From positions 14,289 to 22,121 of the forward strand of contig DHOI01000073.1 of NCBI GenBank assembly GCA_002409725.1: a DNA stretch of 7,833 nucleotides, in the 5' to 3' direction. The DNA is from Christensenella sp. UBA5394 (lineage in GTDB: Bacteria > Bacillota > Clostridia > Christensenellales > CAG-138). Numbering within the stretch: the stretch's first letter is position 1; every line of letters starts with the position of its first letter. A program made the translations under genes and the position numbers. Under the pieces are notes generated by a model. That model ran no database searches. It was given only the letters and a program-made list of their open reading frames with translations, and was not told the DNA's origin. This document shows, one piece after another, positions 1 through 6,129 of the stretch.

Positions 1-261
1 ACGCCCTTTGGCTTGGCCGCCATGAAGGAGATGGAGGCAACCAATGAGCAGCCCGGCGTGGCCACGGATGATATGTGCATGTTCCTGGCGCTGAATTCCT
101 CGGCCATTGAGCTTTTGCCGGCCACGGTGCTGGCCCTTCGAACCTCCGCCGGTTCTGCGGATGCAGCGGCCATTGTTTTGCCCACCTTCGTAGCCTCTGT
201 GCTTTCAGCGCTGGCCGCGGTGGGCCTCTCAAAACTGCTGGCCGCCCTCTTCCCGCGATGA
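1..261 (+). CDS. spmA: Spore maturation protein A, C-terminal part (5' truncated by the window edge)
   Basis: The frame is open from the first base and ends at TGA 259-261, giving 86 visible residues. The real start lies upstream of the window. The visible part opens with TPFGLAAMKEM, continues with a segment containing LNSSAIELLPATVLALR, and ends in a hydrophobic helix (about residues 58-83) with a short basic end (FPR). This pattern matches the C-terminal half of SpmA, an integral membrane protein with a nucleoside-recognition (Gate) domain. In Bacillus subtilis, SpmA acts with SpmB in dehydration of the spore core. The stop overlaps the spmB start as ATGA, so the two are almost certainly co-transcribed and translationally coupled. 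The family call is firm because motif and partner agree. The transported or sensed molecule is not known for this family. Confidence 0.9.
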   Translation, partial: TPFGLAAMKEMEATNEQPGVATDDMCMFLALNSSAIELLPATVLALRTSAGSADAAAIVLPTFVASVLSALAAVGLSKLLAALFPR

Positions 262-767
262 ATTACATCCTGCCCGGCCTGATCCTGCTTTTGCTGCTCT
301 ATGCCCTGTCCAAGGGCGTGAATGTTTACGAGGCCTTTGTCAAGGGCGCGGCGGAGGCCCTGCCCCTGCTTTTGCGTATCCTGCCCTATATGGCGGCCAT
401 GATGGCCGCCCTTTCCGTTTTTCGTCAAAGCGGCGCACTGAGTATTTTTGTGGCTGCCATTACCCCCGCTTGCAAAGTGTTGGGCATACCGGCGGAGCTG
501 GTTCCCCTGTTCGTACTGCGGCCCTTTTCCGGCAGCGCCGGCGTGGCGCTTTTGCAGGATGTATATGCCCAATATGGGCCGGATGGCTTCCTAGGCTACG
601 CGGCCTCCGTTATGCTGGGCTCCACGGAGACTATTTTTTATACCCTTGCGCTCTATTTCGGCTCCGTCAAGGTGACCAAGAGCCGCCATGCCCTGCCGGT
701 CTCCCTGGCGGCGGGTGTGGTAGGGGCGGCCGCGGCTATTGTTTTTGCGCACATAGCTGGTGTATAA
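258..767 (+). CDS. spmB: Spore maturation protein B
   Basis: This is a complete 169-residue membrane protein, close to the usual SpmB length. Hydrophobic segments lie near residues 2-18, 40-58, 76-90, 113-133 and 146-167. Family motifs are RILPYMAAMMAAL (40-52), RPFSGSAG (88-95) and GSTETIFYTLALYFG (121-135), typical of SpmB and other Gate-domain proteins. The ATG at 258 overlaps the spmA stop by 4 bases. No good Shine-Dalgarno precedes it, so translation probably depends on coupling to spmA. SpmA and SpmB are needed for low spore water content and heat resistance in Bacillus subtilis. Their presence is the main evidence that this organism forms spores or descends from a spore former. In B. 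subtilis, dacB sits beside this pair; it is not downstream here and could lie upstream of the window. Confidence 0.95.
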   Translation: MNYILPGLILLLLLYALSKGVNVYEAFVKGAAEALPLLLRILPYMAAMMAALSVFRQSGALSIFVAAITPACKVLGIPAELVPLFVLRPFSGSAGVALLQDVYAQYGPDGFLGYAASVMLGSTETIFYTLALYFGSVKVTKSRHALPVSLAAGVVGAAAAIVFAHIAGV

Positions 768-768
768 T
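739..768 (+). promoter_or_regulatory. Possible sigma-A-type promoter for comB
   Basis: A perfect TATAAT lies at 763-768, overlapping the spmB stop codon. A weak TTGTTT is found at 739-744 with an 18-base spacer. This would start transcription around 775, about 75 bases before the preferred comB start, and would free comB from the spmAB sporulation unit. The -35 match is only three of six, and the -10 could be chance because it includes the end of spmB, so this is a modest call. Confidence 0.35.
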
Positions 769-788
769 AGCAATAACTATGGATGCGC

Positions 789-826
789 CGCACCGATTTG
801 TGTAAGGGCCGCGTATGGCCGGTGCG
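789..826 (+). repeat. Inverted repeat in the comB leader
   Basis: CGCACCG (789-795) is the exact reverse complement of CGGTGCG (820-826). The 24-base interval contains a short inner GCC/GGC pairing (808-810 with 817-819). The RNA could fold into a hairpin that encloses the ATG at 815 but leaves the GGGAGA at 841 free. No T-run follows, so it is not an intrinsic terminator. It may be an operator, a weak leader structure or chance. Confidence 0.3.
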
Positions 827-840
827 AATATACCAAAGAT

Positions 841-846
841 GGGAGA
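841..846 (+). promoter_or_regulatory. Ribosome binding site that decides the comB start
   Basis: GGGAGA sits 4 bases before the ATG at 851. Translation from there begins MRIQTFAQYN, which fits the short N-terminus usual for ComB proteins. The alternative ATG at 815 has AAGGG at 804-808, but it adds 12 residues without family resemblance and lies inside a possible hairpin. Confidence 0.55.
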
Positions 847-850
847 AACT

Positions 851-1561
851 ATGCGGATTCAAACCTTTGCACAATATAATAAAAAGCGCTTCGGCACGCA
901 CCTTATGAGCCAAACGGTGATCGTGGTGGACGTGCTGCGGGCTACGAGCAGTATCATCTGGGCCTGCCGTAACGGCGCAAACCGGGTAATCCCCGTGAGC
1001 GACGCCGGGGAGGGAGCGGCCATCGCGACGCGCCTGGGCGGCTGCATTATGGCCGGCGAGCGCGGCGGCGTGAAGCTGCCGGGCTTTGACCTGGGCAATT
1101 CGCCCAAGGAATTTGCTCCCGAGGTCGTAAAGGATAGAAACATCATCATCAACACCACCAACGGCACCGGGGCCATCAAAGCGGCGGAGGGTGCGGCCAA
1201 TGTGCTGATTGCCGCCATGCTCAACCATGACGCGGCAGCACGCAAGGCGGCCGCGCTGGGTTTAGATGTAACCATCCTCTGCGCCGGTACGGACGGAGAA
1301 TTCTCCGCCGATGATATTTGCGCAGCTGGGGCCATCGCTTCTTCCCTTTGCAAATATGCCGATGTGACGGAGCAGTGCGATCTTACCTGGGCCGCCAAGG
1401 TGCTCTATGGCGAGTGGAAGGCGGGCCGGGCCGATCTGAGCCAAACCTACCACTATACTCGCCTGTTGGAGCTGGGCTTTGGCGAGGATGTAGAGTTTTG
1501 CCTGCAAGAGAATATCACGGAGGTTGTGCCCCTTTATACCAACGGCATCGCGCATGCCTGA
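851..1561 (+). CDS. comB: ComB family 2-phosphosulfolactate phosphatase
   Basis: The 236-residue product has the full set of ComB signatures: VVDVLRATSS (25-34), GERGG (69-73), GFDLGNSP (78-85), TTNGTGAI (102-109), and CAGTDGEFSADD (144-155). The C-terminal region HYTRLLELGFGEDVEFC (201-217) is also family-like. Characterised ComB is a Mg-dependent phosphatase that converts (R)-2-phospho-3-sulfolactate to sulfolactate in archaeal coenzyme M synthesis. Many Clostridia and cyanobacteria carry ComB without methanogenesis, where its physiological substrate is unsettled. No comA (phosphosulfolactate synthase) or sulfolactate dehydrogenase gene is visible here. An in-frame ATG at 815 would give 248 residues. 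The later start is preferred on ribosome binding site and family N-terminus. The gene follows spmB by 83 bases and may be transcribed with it or from its own promoter at about 739-768. Confidence 0.9.
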   Translation: MRIQTFAQYNKKRFGTHLMSQTVIVVDVLRATSSIIWACRNGANRVIPVSDAGEGAAIATRLGGCIMAGERGGVKLPGFDLGNSPKEFAPEVVKDRNIIINTTNGTGAIKAAEGAANVLIAAMLNHDAAARKAAALGLDVTILCAGTDGEFSADDICAAGAIASSLCKYADVTEQCDLTWAAKVLYGEWKAGRADLSQTYHYTRLLELGFGEDVEFCLQENITEVVPLYTNGIAHA

Positions 1562-1582
1562 GTTGGGAGATTCGTTTGACTG

Positions 1583-1604
1583 GAGGCGCGTTTTTGAGGC
1601 GCGT
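1583..1604 (+). repeat. Short tandem direct repeat GAGGCGCGT upstream of the aminotransferase
   Basis: The 9-mer GAGGCGCGT occurs at 1583-1591 and again at 1596-1604, a 13-base spacing separated by a TTTT tract. It is the only notable structure in the 85-base gap between comB and the aminotransferase. Its function is unknown. It could be a regulator-binding site or simple local duplication. Confidence 0.4.
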
Positions 1605-1631
1605 CGCTCTTGTGCTTAAATTCACATAAAG

Positions 1632-1638
1632 AAAGGAA
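1632..1638 (+). promoter_or_regulatory. Ribosome binding site of the aminotransferase gene
   Basis: AAAGGAA lies 8 bases before the ATG at 1647 and supports that start over any internal ATG. The intergenic stretch before it holds a TTGACT (1576-1581) but no matching -10 at a usable distance, so no promoter is claimed. Confidence 0.6.
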
Positions 1639-1646
1639 TCTCTGCC

Positions 1647-2924
1647 ATGACTGCTTACACCACGCGCACCAAGGACGAACTGCAAACGGAAGAAAGGGCC
1701 GTAAGAGCCAAATTCGAAGAGCTCAAAGCTCGGGGCCTCAAGCTGGATATGTCCCGGGGCAAGCCGGGAAAGGCCCAGCTGGACCTCGTAATGGATATGT
1801 TCGATGTGCTTAAAACGCCCGAGGATTATCTCGACGGCAAGCTGGATGTACGCAACTACGGCGAGCTTTCGGGCATCCCCTCCGCCAAGGCCCTTTTTGC
1901 GGATATTTTGGGCTGCCGGCCGGCGGAAGTCTTTGTGGGCGGCAACGCCAGCCTCAACCTGATGTATGGCGTGATTTCCAAAGCCCACACCCACGGCCTG
2001 CTGCACAGCGAAAAGCCCTGGTCAAAGCTTGAGGGCATAAAGTTCCTTTGCCCCGTCCCCGGCTATGACCGCCACTTTGCTGTGACCCAGTCCTTTGGCG
2101 TGGAGATGATCCCCATCCCCATGACCGCCGAAGGCCCGGACATGGATGCCGTGGAAGCCGCCATTGCAGACCCGTTGGTCAAGGGCATGTGGTGCGTGCC
2201 CAAGTATTCCAACCCGGACGGCATCGTCTACAGCGAAAAAACGCTGGCGCGCCTTACCCATATGAAGCCCGCTGCGGCGGATTTCACCCTCATGTGGGAT
2301 AATGCCTACAGCGTGCACGAGTTCTGCGGCGATTATGTACCCTTCCCGGATATCATCAGCCTGTGCCGCGAGGCCGGCAACCCGGATATGGTGTATGAAT
2401 TCGCCTCCACCTCCAAGATCACCCTGCCCGGCGCGGGCATTTCGGCTATGGCCGCAAGCGAAGCGAACATCGCCTATATGACCAAGCTGCTCTCCATCGA
2501 GATTATCAGCTACGACAAGGTAAACCAGCTGCGGCACGCCCGCTACCTCAAGGATAAGGCCCACACCCTGACCCTCATGAAAAAGCACGCAGCCATCCTC
2601 GGCCCCAAATTCCAAACCGTGCTCAATGCGCTAGATAAGGAGATTGCCCCCTTAGGCATCGCCAGCTGGCAACGCCCCATGGGCGGCTATTTCGTGAGCG
2701 TGAACGCCCTGCCCGGCACGGCCAAACGCGCCGTGGCCCTCTGCAAGGAGGCGGGCGTGGTGATGACCGGCGCGGGCGCCACCTTCCCTTATGGCAAAGA
2801 CCCGGCGGACAGCAACATTCGCATCGCCCCCAGCCTGCCCCCCATCAACGAGCTGGAAGCCGCCCTGGAGGTCATCTGCACCTGCCTTAAGCTGGCCGCC
2901 CTCGAAAAGCTGCTGGCGAAATAG
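1647..2924 (+). CDS. PLP-dependent aminotransferase, class I subgroup with bacterial aspartate aminotransferases (PF12897-like)
   Basis: The product is a 425-residue cytosolic fold-type I PLP enzyme. The N-terminal region has MSRGKPGKAQLDL (35-47) and DVRNYGELSGIPSAK (67-81). The cofactor phosphate loop is GGNASLNLMYG (98-108). PKYSNPDG (185-192) gives the conserved Asn189, and WDNAYSVHEF (217-226) gives Asp218, which contacts the pyridine nitrogen. ASTSKITLPGAG (253-264) holds the predicted Schiff-base Lys257. NIRIAPSLPP (390-399) gives Arg392, the likely substrate carboxylate anchor. These motifs, especially RGKPG and ASTSKITLPG, mark the divergent subgroup that includes characterised aspartate aminotransferases, rather than the ordinary AspC group. 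The likely reaction is amino-group exchange between aspartate (or another acidic amino acid) and 2-oxoglutarate. The exact substrate cannot be read from sequence. All catalytic residues are present. It points in the same direction as comB and converges on the glycerate kinase. Confidence 0.88.
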   Translation: MTAYTTRTKDELQTEERAVRAKFEELKARGLKLDMSRGKPGKAQLDLVMDMFDVLKTPEDYLDGKLDVRNYGELSGIPSAKALFADILGCRPAEVFVGGNASLNLMYGVISKAHTHGLLHSEKPWSKLEGIKFLCPVPGYDRHFAVTQSFGVEMIPIPMTAEGPDMDAVEAAIADPLVKGMWCVPKYSNPDGIVYSEKTLARLTHMKPAAADFTLMWDNAYSVHEFCGDYVPFPDIISLCREAGNPDMVYEFASTSKITLPGAGISAMAASEANIAYMTKLLSIEIISYDKVNQLRHARYLKDKAHTLTLMKKHAAILGPKFQTVLNALDKEIAPLGIASWQRPMGGYFVSVNALPGTAKRAVALCKEAGVVMTGAGATFPYGKDPADSNIRIAPSLPPINELEAALEVICTCLKLAALEKLLAK

Positions 2925-2942
2925 GGTTTCCCAATTCAAACG

Positions 2943-2987
2943 AAAAACAAAGGGGCACTTGCGATCATGCAAGTGCCCCTGCTTTTT
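2943..2987. terminator. Bidirectional intrinsic terminator between convergent genes
   Basis: A perfect stem pairs 2951-2962 with 2969-2980 (AGGGGCACTTGC with GCAAGTGCCCCT), leaving a six-base loop GATCAT. On the plus strand it is followed by GCTTTTT (to 2987), ending aminotransferase transcription. On the minus strand the preceding AAAAACAAA (2943-2951) reads as TTTGTTTTT, ending the five-gene operon that finishes with glycerate kinase at 3022. It sits in the middle of the 97-base convergent gap. Confidence 0.9.
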
Positions 2988-3021
2988 GACGGAGGTCATA
3001 CGCGTCCATATACCGACTTAT

Positions 3022-4164
3022 CTAAAACGGCATTTTACGTCCGGCTCTAAGCAAGCGCATCACGCGCTCGGCCGTATCCCGCAATAGCGCCGGTGCGTTC
3101 TGTATGGCCTCTTCCAGCGGCATGGGTTTGTCCGCGATGCTGATGATGGCATCTATCCCGTGCGCATATACGGCCTCTGCTCCCCGGCCAATGCCGCCGA
3201 CCACAGCCACCACGGGGGCGCCTGCGATAGCCTTAGCGCGCCGTGCCACGCCTACGGGCAGCTTCCCGAACGCGGATTGATAGTCAATACTGCCCTCCCC
3301 GGTTATTACCAGGTCTGCACCGGCTACGCGCTCATCGAAAGCAACGGCATTTAGCACCGTATCCACGCCGCTTTTGAGCGTTGCGCCGCAGAATGCCATC
3401 AGCCCTGCGCCTAAGCCGCCCGCGGCCCCTGCACCTGGAATATCCGCAACGTCTTTGCCGAGTTGTTCCCGAAGTATGCATGCATAGTGACGCAGGCTGC
3501 TATCCAGCAGCGCTACGTCCTGCGGTGTACACCCTTTTTGGGGGCCATACACCGCCGCGCATCCGTTCTCCCCACACAGCGGGTTGGAAACATCGCTGGC
3601 CACAATCCATTCGCAGCCTGCTACGCGAGGATCCATCCCGGATACATCCATATGCGCCAGCCTGCCAAGCTCTCCCCCGCCGGGGCCAAGCTCCTGCCCG
3701 CTTGCATCACGCAAGCGAACGCCCAGCGCCTGCGCCATACCGGCCCCGCCATCCGTGGTGGCTGAGCCGCCTATGCCGAGAAGAATCTTTTTACAGCCCG
3801 CGTCCAGCGCGCGAAGCATAAGCTCCCCTGTGCCGTAGGTGGTGGCCTTCGTGGGGCGCAGGTCGTTCCGGGGCGCAAGATGCAGACCCGAGGCTGCGGC
3901 CATTTCAATAACCGCCATATCCCCTGCGCGCCCAAAGAAGGCTTCCACCCGGTTGCCGTTGGGGCCCGTAACCTCTGCTTTCATGATTTCCCCGCCCAGC
4001 GCCGCCACGATGGCCGCACAGGTGCCTTCTCCGCCGTCCGCTACCGGGAGCATATCCACCTCGGCCTCCGGCAGTATGCGCAGGATGCCCTCGCAAAGGT
4101 ACGCGGCTACCTCGGGAGCGCTCAGGCTCCCCTTGAATGAATCCGGCGCAAGCAGGATTTTCAT
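3022..4164 (-). CDS. garK: Glycerate kinase (GarK/GlxK type)
   Basis: This 380-residue protein is the normal length for the GarK/GlxK family, which phosphorylates D-glycerate with ATP. Members of this bacterial type usually yield 2-phosphoglycerate, entering glycolysis just before enolase. Visible signatures are APDSFKGSLSA (6-16), ADGGEGT (42-48), YGTGELM (110-116), GIGGSATTDGGAGMAQALG (130-148), SDVSNPLCG (190-198), YGPQKG (206-211), PGAGAAGGLGAG (243-254) and TGEGSIDYQSAFGK (288-301). Nothing essential appears missing. The start MKILLAPDSFKG is the canonical family N-terminus, with AAGAGGA (4174-4180) 9 bases upstream. It is the last gene of the minus-strand operon, 19 bases after the dehydrogenase that would supply its substrate, and it is followed by the shared terminator. 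The gene symbol is family-level: garK and glxK cannot be separated from sequence alone. Confidence 0.95.
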   Translation of the reverse strand: MKILLAPDSFKGSLSAPEVAAYLCEGILRILPEAEVDMLPVADGGEGTCAAIVAALGGEIMKAEVTGPNGNRVEAFFGRAGDMAVIEMAAASGLHLAPRNDLRPTKATTYGTGELMLRALDAGCKKILLGIGGSATTDGGAGMAQALGVRLRDASGQELGPGGGELGRLAHMDVSGMDPRVAGCEWIVASDVSNPLCGENGCAAVYGPQKGCTPQDVALLDSSLRHYACILREQLGKDVADIPGAGAAGGLGAGLMAFCGATLKSGVDTVLNAVAFDERVAGADLVITGEGSIDYQSAFGKLPVGVARRAKAIAGAPVVAVVGGIGRGAEAVYAHGIDAIISIADKPMPLEEAIQNAPALLRDTAERVMRLLRAGRKMPF

Positions 4165-4183
4165 CGCATTTTGTCCTCTTCTA

Positions 4184-5140
4184 TTATGGATTTACCACAT
4201 TAGCCGGTGTACCCTTTAGAAATTGAGCTAAGTTATTCACCGCGATATCCATCAGGCGCTGACGGCTTTCCTTGGGCGCCCAGCTGATGTGCGGCGTAAT
4301 GATGCAGTTCTTTGCCTTGAGGAGCGGGTTGTCGCCATGGATGGGCTCGCTTGAAACAACGTCCAGCCCGGCGGCGTATACCTTGCCGGAATTGAGCGCA
4401 TCGGCCAAGTCCTGCTCCACGATCAAGGGGCCGCGGCTGTTGTTCAGGATGATTACCCCATCCTTCATTTTGGCGATGTTATCCTTGTTGATGATGCCCT
4501 CTGTTTCGGGGAATAGCGGGCAATGCAGCGAGATCACATCCGAGGTTTTAAGCAGCGTATCCAAATCCACATATTCCGCTATGGCGCGGCCCGCGTCATT
4601 GGGATGGCTGTCACTTGCGATTACCCGCATGCCCATAGCCTTGGCGATAGCGCCTGTAGTCTGGCCTATGCGGCCAAAGCCGATAATGCCCATGGTCTTG
4701 CCCGCAAGCTCTATGAGCGGGTAATCCCAGAAGCACCAGTCCGGGTTGCTCTCCCAGCGGCCCTCATGCACGGCGTTGCTGTGGTGCGCCACATGGTGGC
4801 AGATCTCCAGCAGCAGCGCTATGGCAAACTGACCGACTGCCGCCGTACCGTAGGTTGGAATATTGCATACGGGGATGCCCTTTTCCTTGGCGGCCGCAAT
4901 ATCCACAACGTTGTAACCGGTGGCGAGCACGCCGATGAAGCGCACATTCTTGCAAGCGTCCAGCGTAGCTCTGCTAATGGGCGTTTTGTTGGTGTAAACG
5001 GCCTGTGCATCTCCAATGCGCTCTATAATTTTATCAGCCGGGGTTCTATCATACACGGTTACTTCCCCCAGCGCCTCAATGCCGTCCCAGTTAAGGTCGC
5101 CGGGGTTTAAGGTATAGCCGTCCAATACTACAATCTTCAT
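4184..5140 (-). CDS. D-2-hydroxyacid dehydrogenase, probable glycerate dehydrogenase / hydroxypyruvate reductase
   Basis: The 318-residue enzyme has the standard two-domain D-isomer 2-hydroxyacid dehydrogenase layout. Its substrate domain holds VLATGYNVVD (71-80), and its Rossmann motif is GFGRIGQ (154-160). Asp177 ends the second strand and suggests NAD(H) rather than NADP(H). The catalytic set is complete: Arg236 in NNSRGPL, Glu265 in SSEPI, and His284 in TPHISWA. The N-terminus MKIVVLDGYTLNPGDLNW resembles the glycerate dehydrogenase (HprA) group. The immediate downstream glycerate kinase strongly suggests reduction of hydroxypyruvate to D-glycerate. Other 2-oxoacids, such as glyoxylate or pyruvate, are possible. 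The frame is open for 20 more codons to an ATG at 5200, but that extension overlaps the preceding gene. The ATG at 5140 fits the family, with AGGAG at 5152-5156, a slightly long 11 bases upstream. Confidence 0.9.
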   Translation of the reverse strand: MKIVVLDGYTLNPGDLNWDGIEALGEVTVYDRTPADKIIERIGDAQAVYTNKTPISRATLDACKNVRFIGVLATGYNVVDIAAAKEKGIPVCNIPTYGTAAVGQFAIALLLEICHHVAHHSNAVHEGRWESNPDWCFWDYPLIELAGKTMGIIGFGRIGQTTGAIAKAMGMRVIASDSHPNDAGRAIAEYVDLDTLLKTSDVISLHCPLFPETEGIINKDNIAKMKDGVIILNNSRGPLIVEQDLADALNSGKVYAAGLDVVSSEPIHGDNPLLKAKNCIITPHISWAPKESRQRLMDIAVNNLAQFLKGTPANVVNP

Positions 5141-5178
5141 CCGTATTTGTTCTCCTCTCTTATGATAAATAGCCTTTA

Positions 5179-6096
5179 TTAATCCTCCAGCAGCGCCCAC
5201 GCGCGGTTGAGCACGCGCTTGGCGTTGGCTACCACAACATCCGGGTCCTCATCCTGCCAGGGCTTGACCTCAAAGGAGAAAACATAGGGCTTTTCGGCGT
5301 TGAAGAACCCTTCATTCTTAAGCACGCGCAGGTACTCGAGCACCTCGTTTGTATCGTTGCTGCCGCCCGGGAAGCCGAAGCGCTGATGCTCGTCGCCATA
5401 GCCCTCGGCCGACGCATCTTGGCAGACGGTGTTCCCCACATGGAAGTGGGTGATGTAGGGGCGCAGGGTGCGCACCACAAACTCGGGGCTTTCATATGTC
5501 ATGGGGATATGGCTCAAGTCTATCATCAGGCCAAAGTTATCGCAAGTGGTGCGCATGTCCGCCGCAAACTTCGCAGCGAGGGGCGCAGGGCCTATGAGGG
5601 ACTTCTTGGCTATGTCGTAATCGAACACCTCCAGCTCCACGTTCATGTCTTTGGTCTTAGCGTAGGCGCACAGGTTGCGGGTGGTTTTGAGCAGCTGCGC
5701 ATACGCAAGCTCCTTGGTTTCCTCCGCCCACTTTCCCGCAAGGAATGCAATGCCGTCCGCCCCCAGCTGCTCGGCCTCGTCTATGGCCTCCATCAGCGTA
5801 TCCTCGGCAGCCTTGCGGCCATCCTCGTTAACATCGCATACGTTGAGACCGGTGGTCAGGAGCCGGGGCTGCGCGCCGTAGCATACTTTGAGATGAGACG
5901 TCCGAAGGAGCTTGGCCGCCTGCTCGCGCAGTGCCGGGTTCTTAATCCAATTAACCTCTATTGCGTCAAAATAATCGTCGCACGCAATCTTTTTAAGAAC
6001 GTCAAGTACGTTCTCGTCGGTACCGCGCAGATTAGCCGGGTAGGCCATGAAGCTAATCAGGCCAACCTGAAGATACTTATGAATAGATTCTCGCAT
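5179..6096 (-). CDS. Sugar isomerase/epimerase, xylose-isomerase-like TIM barrel, substrate unknown
   Basis: The 305-residue protein belongs to the AP-endonuclease-2/xylose-isomerase-like TIM-barrel superfamily. This includes hydroxypyruvate isomerase, D-tagatose 3-epimerase, L-ribulose-5-phosphate 3-epimerase and inosose dehydratase. The expected metal site is intact: Glu156 in ELEVFDYD, Asp193 and the accompanying His196 in IDLSH, His219 in HFHVGN, and Glu276 in FSFEVKPW. The early strand LQVGLISFMAYP and AIEVNW (45-50) fit barrel strands 1 and 2. It is slightly longer than hydroxypyruvate isomerases, which are usually about 260 residues, and this favours a sugar or sugar-phosphate substrate. 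It lies between the split transketolase and the glycerate-forming pair, so it should act on a metabolite shared with them. No signal peptide is seen, so it is predicted cytosolic. The superfamily call is firm; the reaction is open. Confidence 0.85.
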   Translation of the reverse strand: MRESIHKYLQVGLISFMAYPANLRGTDENVLDVLKKIACDDYFDAIEVNWIKNPALREQAAKLLRTSHLKVCYGAQPRLLTTGLNVCDVNEDGRKAAEDTLMEAIDEAEQLGADGIAFLAGKWAEETKELAYAQLLKTTRNLCAYAKTKDMNVELEVFDYDIAKKSLIGPAPLAAKFAADMRTTCDNFGLMIDLSHIPMTYESPEFVVRTLRPYITHFHVGNTVCQDASAEGYGDEHQRFGFPGGSNDTNEVLEYLRVLKNEGFFNAEKPYVFSFEVKPWQDEDPDVVVANAKRVLNRAWALLED

Positions 6097-6104
6097 AAAA
6101 CAAA

Positions 6105-6113
6105 CCTCCTTTT
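6105..6113 (-). promoter_or_regulatory. Strong ribosome binding site of the TIM-barrel gene
   Basis: Read on the minus strand this is AAAAGGAGG, a near-perfect anti-16S match, 8 bases before the ATG at 6096. It is the strongest site in the operon and fixes the start MRESIHKYLQ. It fills most of the 33-base gap after the transketolase C-terminal gene, with no terminator or clear promoter between the two. Confidence 0.8.
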
Positions 6114-6129
6114 AATCCTACAACGGTTT

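Noticed and set aside
815..850. Upstream ATG giving a 12-residue longer ComB
   Set aside because: Possible, as AAGGG precedes it, but the extension is not family-like and the internal ATG at 851 has a better placed site. Kept only as an alternative.
653..1398. Two minus-strand open frames (653-1228 and 859-1398) opposite spmB and comB
   Set aside because: They overlap each other and confirmed genes, and show no family resemblance.
1583..1604. GC-rich repeat with a T5 tract after comB considered as an intrinsic terminator
   Set aside because: The copies are direct, not inverted. The best hairpin is only CGCG/CGCG with the T-run in the loop, so it lacks terminator form.
2022..2615. Minus-strand open frame inside the aminotransferase gene, rich in Gly, His and Val
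   Set aside because: It is fully antisense to a complete PLP enzyme with all catalytic motifs. Its composition is typical of a shadow frame.
5141..5200. N-terminal extension of the dehydrogenase to an ATG at 5200
   Set aside because: The 20 extra residues overlap the upstream gene, have no family match, and the ATG at 5140 begins the canonical MKIVVLDGY with an AGGAG site before it.
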